Of a stretch of 34,057 nt of DNA, positions 15,201-22,406 are shown one piece after another (the stretch's first letter is position 1; each line of letters begins with the position of its first letter). The position numbers were made by a program, and so were the translations under genes. This stretch comes from Methanocorpusculum sp. (GTDB lineage Archaea; Halobacteriota; Methanomicrobia; Methanomicrobiales; Methanocorpusculaceae). Where the stretch lies: the NCBI GenBank assembly GCA_030539655.1, contig JAUNXT010000008.1, positions 1 through 34,057 on the forward strand, written 5' to 3'. Under the pieces are notes generated by a model, which ran no database searches, was not told where the DNA came from, and was given only the letters and a program-made list of their open reading frames with translations.

Positions 15201-16613
15201 ATGGCAGAGACACCTATTCTATCATTTCTTCTGGAGCACGCGGATAAACACACTGTCTCCTTTCACATGCCGGGACACAAGGGGTCCGGCATCTACAGAA
15301 AATACGGCTACGGTGAGTTCCTCGAAAAAATCATGGACTGCGACATTACAGAGATTATCGGCGCGGACAATCTCTATCAGACCGAGGGAATCTTAAAGGA
15401 GGCGCAGGAGGAGTATGCAAAACTTTACGGCGTCAAACGTGCGTACATCCTGGTAAACGGTACAAGCGCAGGATTAATTGCTGCGATTCTTGCATCCGTT
15501 CCAAAAGGAGGGAAGATTATTCTTGCGCGCAACTGCCACAAGGCAATCTACAATGCGCTGGTTTTAGGCGGCATCCAGCCCGTTTATGCTTATCCTTCGA
15601 TGATTGAAGAGTACGGCATCTCCGGGGAAATCACCCCTGAGGAGGTTTCACGCTGCCTTGCGGAAAACCCGGATGCTTCTGCTGTGGTCTTTCCATCTCC
15701 CAACTACTACGGCATCTGTTCCGACATCACAAAAATTGCGGAGATTGTACATGCCGCAGGAAAAATCCTTATTGTGGACCAGGCACACGGCGCGCACCTG
15801 AAGTTTTTCAGCGACTGCGGCTACCCGCTTCCCAAATCCGCCGAGGAGTGCGGGGCAGACATCGCCGTAAACTCGATTCACAAAACCCTCGCCTCATTTA
15901 CCCAGAGCGCTCTTCTGACATTTAACACCGACAAGGTTGACCACTATGTGCTCGAAGACAAGCTTCAGATGATAATGTCCACGTCTCCCTCATACCTTCT
16001 GATGGCATCCCTTGACATCAATGCAGACATCTTAAAGCACCACAAAGAGCAGGCATGTGCAGAGTGGTATGAGGCACTGACGTACTTCTATGAGGAGGCG
16101 GCAAAGATAGACGGTCTTGAGGTCATCAGAACGGACACGCTTGACATTACAAAGATTAACCTCGACATGAGTGCGTTCGGGCTTTCAGGCGCTGAGTTAG
16201 AGCAGCTTCTGCTCGAAAAAGGCATCTATGCGGAGCTTACGACGGGAAATATTTTAATGTGCATGACCGGAATCGGCAACACGAAAGAGGATATGAAAAA
16301 GACTCTTGCGGCACTGAAAGCAATCGCCCTCTCCCGTCCGATGAAGGCTGCAGTCCATGAAAAGCCCCCTGCAGTTCTTGAGGCGCGGTTTGAACTCTGT
16401 GCGGTACCCCAGAAGAAGGTGCGTATCCCGCTCGAGGAAGGAGAGGGGAGAATCTGTGCGCAGTCAATTATTCCCTACCCCCCGGGAATTCCTTTTATCT
16501 GCCCGGGAGAAAAAATCACGGCAGAGGTCATCACATACATTAAGACCCTCAGGAACGCCGGGGAAAAGGTCATCGGTGTGAATGCCGAAGGTGAGATTAC
16601 CGTCGGCGAGTAA
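15201..16613 (+). CDS. Orn/Lys/Arg decarboxylase family protein (PLP fold type I)
   Basis: A 470-residue PLP-dependent decarboxylase of the group that includes Bacillus SpeA/YaaO. The N-terminus has SFHMPGHKGSG (20-30). The PLP pocket includes the DQAHGAHL block (193-200) and the Schiff-base lysine in SIHKTLASFTQ (Lys228). A C-terminal domain has IIPYPPGIPFICPGE. The substrate could be arginine, ornithine, lysine or another basic amino acid. Methanogens generally make agmatine with a pyruvoyl-dependent enzyme, so this bacterial-type gene may have been acquired by transfer. The EctB-like aminotransferase follows in the same direction after 309 bases, suggesting a possible joint role in diamine metabolism, but the two need not be cotranscribed. 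Confidence 0.88.
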   Translation: MAETPILSFLLEHADKHTVSFHMPGHKGSGIYRKYGYGEFLEKIMDCDITEIIGADNLYQTEGILKEAQEEYAKLYGVKRAYILVNGTSAGLIAAILASVPKGGKIILARNCHKAIYNALVLGGIQPVYAYPSMIEEYGISGEITPEEVSRCLAENPDASAVVFPSPNYYGICSDITKIAEIVHAAGKILIVDQAHGAHLKFFSDCGYPLPKSAEECGADIAVNSIHKTLASFTQSALLTFNTDKVDHYVLEDKLQMIMSTSPSYLLMASLDINADILKHHKEQACAEWYEALTYFYEEAAKIDGLEVIRTDTLDITKINLDMSAFGLSGAELEQLLLEKGIYAELTTGNILMCMTGIGNTKEDMKKTLAALKAIALSRPMKAAVHEKPPAVLEARFELCAVPQKKVRIPLEEGEGRICAQSIIPYPPGIPFICPGEKITAEVITYIKTLRNAGEKVIGVNAEGEITVGE

Positions 16614-16922
16614 TCCGGAAGAGTGTTTCAAAGAATAAATCCGCGCGAAGGGTGCGGCAGATGCGGCCTGTTTTCCCCCGCCCCCGAAACCATTTACCCC
16701 CTCTTCCGGCGCGGATAGGTGATTTAAGACTGCTGGGGGTTTTAAACTCCGCAAATTCCCATTAGAACGGACAAAATCCCTTTATAAACAGCCTTTTTTC
16801 AAAGGGACAGTTTTAAATCCTGAGGGGGGCAACAATTTTATGATATCTCCTACCTGCATCAGATGTGCAGGGCAAAGATTTTCCGTAAATATATGCTGTC
16901 CGACAAAAAGGGGTGTGTAATT
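16614..16922. promoter_or_regulatory. Intergenic region before the aminotransferase
   Basis: About 309 bases without a credible gene. CTTTATAAAC at about 16780-16789 and AAATATATGC at about 16888-16897 are TATA candidates. The second would give an almost leaderless mRNA for the ATG at 16923. A GGGGTG about eight bases before the ATG may act as a Shine-Dalgarno sequence. No terminator hairpin after the decarboxylase is obvious. Confidence 0.35.
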
Positions 16923-18215
16923 ATGGGTCTTAAAGAAGAAGAAAAAATTGATACAGCTTTGTTCGAGGAATACGAGAGCAATGTACGGTCCTACTGCAGA
17001 AAATACCCGGTCGTTTTTACCCGGGCAAAAGGTTCACTTCTCTACGATCAGAACGATACCGAATATGTTGATTTCCTCTGCGGTGCGGGCGCCTTAAACT
17101 TCGGCCACAACAATGAGGCTGTTAAGCGCAAGGTAATCGAGTATCTCGAAAACGACGGCATGGTGCACGGCCTTGACCTTTATTCACAGGCAAAGGCGGA
17201 GTTCATTAAAACACTCGAAGAGCGTATTCTAAAACCGCGCGGGCTAAACTATAAGGTGATGTTTCCGGGCCCTGCAGGAACGCTTGCAGTGGAGGCCGGG
17301 CTAAAGGTCGCACGTAAGGCCACAGGACGCTCCAATGTCTTTGCGCTCATGGGAGGCTTCCACGGAATGTCCATCGGAGCACTTGAGGCAACAAGTGAAG
17401 AGCTCGCACGCAAGGCAAGCGGGGTGGTCCTCGGAAACGTTACGAGAATTCCGCATCCGCTGGACAATCCGAACTTTGATACCATCGGCTATATGGAGAT
17501 GCTCATATCAAACGACCACAGTGGTGTTGAAAAACCGGCGGCAATTCTTGTGGAGACCGTACAGGGAGAGGGAGGAATTAACATTCTTCCGCCTGAGTGG
17601 CTGCAGGCCGTACGAAAGCTCTGTGACAAACACGGCGTGCTTCTTATCTGTGACGAGATTCAGGCAGGATGCGGAAGAACAGGCCCATTCTTCTCCTTCG
17701 AGCCGTCAGGAATTGTGCCTGATATTGTCCTGATGGCAAAATCGATCGGCGGCATCGGCATGCCTCTTGCCATCACCCTGTTAAAGCCCGAGTATGATGT
17801 GTTAAGCCCGGGAGAGCACAACGGAACGTTCCGCGGCTTTAACCTCGCCTTTGTTGCGGGAAAGGCAGCTCTTGACATGTATGTCGATGAGAATATGGAG
17901 TCGGAGACCAGACGGAAGGAAGAACTCATCCGCAGGTTCTTTGATGAAAAGCTCCCCATCCTTCACGGCAAAAACATTAAGGCACGCGGACTTGGTGTTA
18001 TGTGGGGAGTTGATTTCGGTGCATATCCTGCAAAGGTCTCCTTTGAGATCCGCAAGCTCTGCTTTGAGAAAGGCGTTATCCTGGAACTGTGCGGACGCGA
18101 GGATACCGTGGTCAAGATTATGACCGCATGCACAATCCCCGATGACATTCTCATGAAAGGTTTAAACATCGTCTTTGAAGCGATGAAAGAGGTCCTTGGC
18201 TCCTTTAAGGAGTGA
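16923..18215 (+). CDS. Class III aminotransferase, diaminobutyrate--2-oxoglutarate transaminase (EctB-like)
   Basis: A 430-residue PLP enzyme closely patterned on EctB. It has YVDFLCGAGALNFGHNN (48-64), MVHGLDLYSQAKAEF, FPGPAGTLAVEAGLK (114-128), CDEIQAGCGRTG (243-254), the PLP lysine in MAKSIGGIGMP (Lys273) and HNGTFRGFNLA. The expected reaction transfers the amino group of glutamate to aspartate semialdehyde, giving 2,4-diaminobutyrate. In bacteria this is the first ectoine step or feeds siderophores and 1,3-diaminopropane. No ectA or ectC is nearby. The upstream reading frame extends to 16863, but the ATG at 16923 gives the normal family length. The upstream neighbour is a basic amino acid decarboxylase. 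Confidence 0.88.
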   Translation: MGLKEEEKIDTALFEEYESNVRSYCRKYPVVFTRAKGSLLYDQNDTEYVDFLCGAGALNFGHNNEAVKRKVIEYLENDGMVHGLDLYSQAKAEFIKTLEERILKPRGLNYKVMFPGPAGTLAVEAGLKVARKATGRSNVFALMGGFHGMSIGALEATSEELARKASGVVLGNVTRIPHPLDNPNFDTIGYMEMLISNDHSGVEKPAAILVETVQGEGGINILPPEWLQAVRKLCDKHGVLLICDEIQAGCGRTGPFFSFEPSGIVPDIVLMAKSIGGIGMPLAITLLKPEYDVLSPGEHNGTFRGFNLAFVAGKAALDMYVDENMESETRRKEELIRRFFDEKLPILHGKNIKARGLGVMWGVDFGAYPAKVSFEIRKLCFEKGVILELCGREDTVVKIMTACTIPDDILMKGLNIVFEAMKEVLGSFKE

Positions 18216-18227
18216 AGGCTGCATCTC

Positions 18228-18242
18228 TTTTTTTTATTTTTT
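18228..18242 (+). terminator. T-rich terminator after the aminotransferase
   Basis: T8-A-T6 begins 13 bases after the stop codon of the aminotransferase gene, matching the U-rich termination signals of archaea. Confidence 0.55.
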
Positions 18243-18373
18243 CCGAATGTCCGGTTCTTGCCCAGAGGCTTTTTTCACACATCCCCAATCCCGACACGGA
18301 TACCCCGAATAGGTGGCAGATTCTGTTTAAATGTTGATATAGTATTAGATACATACTATTTTTGAAAGATACT

Positions 18374-19540
18374 ATGGGTGTACATATGCACACAAACGTA
18401 ACAGAAAACAAAAGAAAAACAGCTATGCGTGTCTTATCTGCCGCTGTTTTTGTTCTGCTTGTCTCAATCTGTGCCTTCGCAGGTGCAGGAGCAGGTGCGG
18501 AAAACGGTGTCGACGGCGGCATCACATGGAACATCGCCGGAGACGGAACGCTGACGATTTCTCCTGCGGAGACTCCGGAAGAGGGGCATGTGAGCGGTGA
18601 GATGAAGGATTATGAGAATCCCGAAGAAACCCCGTGGTATGCATCAGCTGAGAGCCTGAAAAAGCTGGTCATCAGCAACGGAGTGACAAAGATTGGCAGC
18701 TATGCATTTGTCGGGTGTGAATCCCTTACCGGAGATCTTGTCATCCCGGGCAGTGTTACAGCAATCGGAGACTGGGCGTTTGCAAACTGCACCGGGTTTT
18801 CCGGTTCACTTGTCATCGGTGACAGAGTTGATACCATCGGGGAGTTTGCATTTATAAACTGCTGCGGCTTTACCGGGTCTCTTGTCATTCCGGACAGTGT
18901 AACGACAATCGGGGAATTCGCATTTAACGGATGCTGCGGCTTTACCGGATCTCCTTCCCTGGGTAAGAATGTGGCAGTAATCGGTGACTTTGCATTCGTT
19001 GACTGCAGCGGATTTGCCGGAGACCTCGTCTTCCCCGGAAGCGTAAGAACAATCGGCAACTTTGCGTTTGAAAATTGCAGTGGTATTACCGGTTCTGTTG
19101 TTATTCCGGCATCTGTGACAATAATTGGTGATTTTGCATTTAATAACTGTACCGGCATCTCTGTCATCTATATCGCAGGAGACCCCGCGCTTCTCACCGA
19201 CAAATATCCGGCCGAAGTTCCGCTCGCAGCGGTAAACGGCGGTATTGTCAAGATGTTCCCGGCAAAACCGGCTCTTGCCGCACCGGAAAAAGCAGGTTAC
19301 GCCTTTGCCGGATGGTATACAAACCCTGACTTCTCAGGAGAGTCTGCCGCGGCATATGAAGCAGGGAAAATCTACTATGCAAAATGGGAAACAGAGCTTC
19401 CTGCACCGACACAGACAGCCGCAGCAGACCCGACTGCAGAACCCGCACAGACACAGACTGGAGCCTCCCCCGCACCTGTCGCAGGACTTCTTGCAGGACT
19501 CGGGTGTGCTGCGTTTCTCTTCAGCCTCAGACGGAAGTAA
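18374..19540 (+). CDS. BspA-type leucine-rich-repeat surface protein with C-terminal anchor
   Basis: A secreted, cell-surface-anchored protein of about 388 residues. A signal peptide (RVLSAAVFVLLVSICAFAG) ends near an Ala-Gly stretch. The BspA-type cap ITWNIAGDGTLTIS comes next. Seven leucine-rich repeats of 24 residues follow, with the pattern LVIP-x-SVT-x-IG-x-FAF-x-NC-x-GFTG. One Listeria-Bacteroides (InlB B-type) repeat with GYAFAGWYTNP and YYAKW precedes a Thr/Pro/Ala/Gln linker. The C-terminus is SPAPV, a hydrophobic helix and RRK, which resembles archaeal PGF-CTERM-like sorting signals. Start choice is uncertain: ATG 18374, or ATG 18386 preceded by GGGTG. Adhesion or interaction with other cells is plausible but unproven. 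Confidence 0.85.
   Translation: MGVHMHTNVTENKRKTAMRVLSAAVFVLLVSICAFAGAGAGAENGVDGGITWNIAGDGTLTISPAETPEEGHVSGEMKDYENPEETPWYASAESLKKLVISNGVTKIGSYAFVGCESLTGDLVIPGSVTAIGDWAFANCTGFSGSLVIGDRVDTIGEFAFINCCGFTGSLVIPDSVTTIGEFAFNGCCGFTGSPSLGKNVAVIGDFAFVDCSGFAGDLVFPGSVRTIGNFAFENCSGITGSVVIPASVTIIGDFAFNNCTGISVIYIAGDPALLTDKYPAEVPLAAVNGGIVKMFPAKPALAAPEKAGYAFAGWYTNPDFSGESAAAYEAGKIYYAKWETELPAPTQTAAADPTAEPAQTQTGASPAPVAGLLAGLGCAAFLFSLRRK
18656..19159 (+). repeat. Seven tandem 72-bp leucine-rich-repeat units
   Basis: The coding repeat has a 24-codon period (the first unit 26 codons, the last 22). The third and fourth units are most similar, sharing IGEFAF and CCGFTGS, which suggests recent duplication. The alternate cysteine positions (GC, NC, NCC, GCC, DC) vary between units. 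Confidence 0.8.
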
Positions 19541-19559
19541 TGGCTGCTGAATATTATTC

Positions 19560-19575
19560 TTTTTTTTGTTTTTTT
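19560..19575 (+). terminator. T-rich terminator after the surface protein gene
   Basis: T8-G-T7 starts about 20 bases after the stop codon, a typical archaeal U-rich stop for transcription. Confidence 0.55.
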
Positions 19576-19874
19576 GGTTGTGGTTTTTATTCGCGGCTGT
19601 TGTATCAGTCAGTGACATGACGAGGAACGAACGCAGTAAGTCGTGAGCAGGCAGAAGGCATGCAATCTGCGGATATCTGCATCCCGGACCTATCAGGCGA
19701 GCTCACCATACACACTGTCACCTACAGTCCGATGCATAAAAGACATGACTAAAGAACCGGGGCCTCCCGGCTTTACGGTGAAGAACATACGCGGCCGCAG
19801 GCGAGCGGCAGCGACAGAGCACCCTCATCCAAAATATTCATCATCTATCATTAACATAAAAAGATACAGAATCT
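19576..19874. other. Intergenic stretch with dispersed repeat copy A
   Basis: About 300 bases with no credible gene. It holds copy A of a degenerate non-coding repeat (19646-19736) that has a second, inverted copy at 32479-32570. The birA ATG at 19875 is preceded by an AT-rich ACATAAAAAGATAC, with no clear Shine-Dalgarno sequence. Confidence 0.55.
19646..19736 (+). repeat. Dispersed degenerate repeat, copy A
   Basis: Two conserved blocks are collinear with copy B on the opposite strand. Block 1 (19646-19669) matches 22 of 24 bases of 32547-32570 reversed. Block 2 (19711-19736) matches 22 of 26 bases of 32479-32504 reversed. Block spacing is 65 and 66 bases. The sequence between the blocks is diverged. 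Confidence 0.7.
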
Positions 19875-20864
19875 ATGAGCAGCCCTATATTTGACCTTCT
19901 CCGCATACTCGATGAAGCAGGAATCGACACCCCTGTATCTCTTGCATCCCTCAGTGAAAGACTTGGTATCTCACGGACAACCGTATGGAAAGAGGTAAAC
20001 GTCCTGCGTGAGCTCGGCTATGTCATCGACGCCTCGCCAAAGACCGGATACATTCTTCGAAAACGTACCCGGCTCCTTCTCCCCTACGAGGTGCGCCGGA
20101 TTCTTAAAACACAGGTCATCGGACAGGAGATGCATCATTTCTCCGAAGTCCCCTCCACAAACGCCCTCGCACGGCAGATGATGCATGAGGTTGGCTGCGA
20201 AGTGCGCCCGGGAACAGTCCTTGTCGCAGAAGAACAGACCGGGGGTTCCGGACGTCTGAACAGAGCATGGTTAAGTCCCGAAGGAGGAATCTGGGCAACG
20301 ATTGTATTAATGCCGAAGGTTCCTGTGGACGCCTCCTTTATCATCATGGCTGCAGCCTCCACCTCCCTTGCAAAGGCCCTCAGAAAAGAGTACGGACTGT
20401 CCGCGCTTGTCAACTGGCCGAACGACGTCTTTATCGCCGACAAAATGGTTGCAGGAACCACGCTTGAACTCTCCGCTGACGGGGGCATGATAAGGTACTG
20501 TCTTGCGGGAATCGGCATTGATGCAAATCTTTCCGTTCAGAAAGCGATGCCAAACCTTGGGAATACCGTAACCTCGCTTTCGGATGAACTGGGGCATGAG
20601 ATTGACCGCGTCCCGCTCTTTGCGGTGTTTTTAAAGGAGTTTGAGCGCAGATACCAGATGATTCTGAAAGGTGAGACAGAAGCCGTTCTTCGCGAGTGGA
20701 GAAGTCTTTCACGGACGCTGCATCACAGGGTGCGCGTCAGAACAGTTCATGAAGGATTCGACGGGGAAGCAATGGATATTGATGAGACCGGGGCGCTTTT
20801 AATCCACCGCGACGGAGGAGATGTGGAGCGGGTGATTGCCGGAGACTGTATTGTGCTTGAATGA
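19875..20864 (+). CDS. birA: Biotin--protein ligase / biotin operon repressor (BirA)
   Basis: A 329-residue bifunctional enzyme. The N-terminal winged helix-turn-helix (about 1-62, with SLASLSERLGISRTTVWKEV) can repress transcription. The catalytic core activates biotin with ATP and transfers it to a lysine of carboxyl-carrier proteins such as pyruvate carboxylase. Catalytic-loop residues appear as GGSGRLNRAW (123-132), where the usual GRGR has a Ser in the second position. WPNDV (181-185) is preceded by Asn rather than Lys. Lys190 in KMVAGTTLE corresponds to the biotin-binding lysine. A C-terminal SH3-like domain ends the protein. The window has no biotin synthesis genes, so any operator must lie elsewhere. 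Confidence 0.92.
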   Translation: MSSPIFDLLRILDEAGIDTPVSLASLSERLGISRTTVWKEVNVLRELGYVIDASPKTGYILRKRTRLLLPYEVRRILKTQVIGQEMHHFSEVPSTNALARQMMHEVGCEVRPGTVLVAEEQTGGSGRLNRAWLSPEGGIWATIVLMPKVPVDASFIIMAAASTSLAKALRKEYGLSALVNWPNDVFIADKMVAGTTLELSADGGMIRYCLAGIGIDANLSVQKAMPNLGNTVTSLSDELGHEIDRVPLFAVFLKEFERRYQMILKGETEAVLREWRSLSRTLHHRVRVRTVHEGFDGEAMDIDETGALLIHRDGGDVERVIAGDCIVLE

Positions 20865-20876
20865 GGGAAGTCAATC

Positions 20877-20896
20877 TTTTTCTTTTACTATTTTTT
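20877..20896 (+). terminator. T-rich terminator after birA
   Basis: A stretch of T5-C-T4 followed by T6 begins 13 bases after the birA stop codon. Confidence 0.5.
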
Positions 20897-20928
20897 GTTC
20901 TGTTTTGATTCAGGTGTCTTTTGTCATT

Positions 20929-20999
20929 GTTGTAACTGACAGTGTGGATTCTCTTGGAGGAGAACGCAGACCTCAAGCATCCACACCGAAAGTTACAAC
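20929..20999. repeat. Long imperfect inverted repeat between birA and aspS
   Basis: The 21-base arms 20929-20949 and 20979-20999 pair as GTTGTAACT plus GTGTGGAT with a 4-base mismatch in the middle, around a 29-base spacer. The left arm shares TGTAACTGAC(A/G)GTGTGGATT with the repeat at 32490-32508. It lies in the convergent gap between birA and aspS. Confidence 0.65.
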
Positions 21000-21035
21000 A
21001 TCTGCGAAGAAGAAATGCAACTGAATAGTTAAATG

Positions 21036-21049
21036 AAAAAATAAAAAAA
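21036..21049 (-). terminator. T-rich terminator after aspS
   Basis: A6 and A7 runs on the plus strand give U-rich tracts for the minus-strand aspS transcript, starting 17 bases after its stop. Confidence 0.5.
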
Positions 21050-21065
21050 TGTCCGTAATTGAAAT

Positions 21066-22355
21066 TTACGGGCTCACTCTGTGGCGGTCTCTGGGGAAGA
21101 GGACACCCTCTCTGATGTTCTGGAGGTCAAGCATTGTCATAATCAGACGCTCTGCTCCAAGACCCCATCCTGCGTGCGGCGGCATACCGTACTTGAACGG
21201 ATTTAAGTAGAAGTCAAAGGAGTCGGGGTTAAGGCCTTTGTCCTTAATCTGCTGAACCAGAAGGTCATAGATATGACAGCGCTGCGCACCGGATGAGAGC
21301 TCCATTCTCGGGTGCATCATATCAAAGGCCCTGCAGACCTCCGGGCGGTCCAGGAAGGGCATTGTATAGAACGGCCTGGTTGAAGACGGCCATTCGGTGA
21401 TAAAGTACATGGTGCCCATCTTCTCACCGATGATACGCTCGGATGCCGAGGATAAATCGTCTCCGAATGCGAGCGGCTCTCCGCCTGCGGTGGAGATTTC
21501 AATCGCTTCCTTGTAGGTAATCCGCGGGAACGGGACGGCGGGGACCTTAAAGTCGGTGATGCCAAGGGTTTCCAGAGCTGCCGCGCAGTGGTCTTTTACA
21601 TACTGGTATGCGTATGCGACAACATTTTCGAGAACGCTCATCGCGTCTTCCTGGTCAGCAAAGGACATCTCAATATCAATCGATGTTGCCTCGTTTAAGT
21701 GGCGGACCGTATTGTGCTCCTCCGCTCTGAAAATCGGGCCGATCTCAAAGACTCTGTCGAATCCTGCGCTCATCAGCATCTGCTTGAAAAGCTGCGGGGA
21801 CTGGTTTAAGAATGCCTCCTTGTCGAAGTAGGCCAGGGGGAAAAGTTCTGTTCCCCCCTCGGTTGCGGCGGCCACAATTTTCGGAGTCTGTGCCTGAATG
21901 AATCCGTGCTCCCAGAGATAGTCGCTGATTGCATGAAGTACCGCGCTTCTGATTTGGAAAATGGCATTTACCGCTGGTTTTCTTAAATCGAGATATCTGT
22001 TGTCAAGTCTTGTGTCGAGTTCTGCCGGAACCTTTTCGGAGACATCGAGCGGCAGCGGGGCTGCAGCTTTGGAGATGACCTTCAGGGTCTCCGGGACAAG
22101 TTCCCGTCCTCCGGGTGCTTTCTCGGTTGCTTTTACTTCTCCGGTTACCTCAACTACTGACTCGCGGCTGACTTCTTTTACCGCTTCCAGAACCTCAGGG
22201 GTTACCTTCTTCTTCGGGATGGTGACCTGGAGGATGCCTGTCCTGTCTCTTACCAGAAGGAAAGTAAGTCCGCCAAGCGCACGTTCTTCATGAACCCAGC
22301 CTGTGATGTGAGCGTGTCCGCAGTCAGGGGTTACGTCTTTTATTGGTATTCTCAT
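21066..22355 (-). CDS. aspS: Aspartyl-tRNA synthetase, archaeal type, probably non-discriminating
   Basis: A 429-residue class IIb synthetase. The N-terminal OB fold binds the anticodon (ITGWVHEERALGGLTFLLVRD). The catalytic core has motif 1 near HGFIQAQTPKI, motif 2 with FEIGPIFRAEEHNTVRHLNE and motif 3 with GWGLGAERL. The residue after GWV is His22, where Asp-specific archaeal enzymes carry Trp, and the nearby loop has KAPGGRE with Pro. From published work on Thermococcus and Methanothermobacter AspRS, His and Pro at these places go with a relaxed enzyme that also makes Asp-tRNA(Asn) for GatCAB amidation. No AsnRS gene is in the window to contradict this. Confidence 0.95.
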   Translation of the reverse strand: MRIPIKDVTPDCGHAHITGWVHEERALGGLTFLLVRDRTGILQVTIPKKKVTPEVLEAVKEVSRESVVEVTGEVKATEKAPGGRELVPETLKVISKAAAPLPLDVSEKVPAELDTRLDNRYLDLRKPAVNAIFQIRSAVLHAISDYLWEHGFIQAQTPKIVAAATEGGTELFPLAYFDKEAFLNQSPQLFKQMLMSAGFDRVFEIGPIFRAEEHNTVRHLNEATSIDIEMSFADQEDAMSVLENVVAYAYQYVKDHCAAALETLGITDFKVPAVPFPRITYKEAIEISTAGGEPLAFGDDLSSASERIIGEKMGTMYFITEWPSSTRPFYTMPFLDRPEVCRAFDMMHPRMELSSGAQRCHIYDLLVQQIKDKGLNPDSFDFYLNPFKYGMPPHAGWGLGAERLIMTMLDLQNIREGVLFPRDRHRVSP

Positions 22356-22406
22356 ATGAATGCCTGTATATATTTGCGCTCGTTATAGATTAGGGTTTGC
22401 TGTGGT

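Noticed and set aside
19643-19894. 83-codon open frame on the plus strand
   Set aside because: It covers the dispersed repeat, has no family pattern, and runs into the birA start. Composition looks non-coding.
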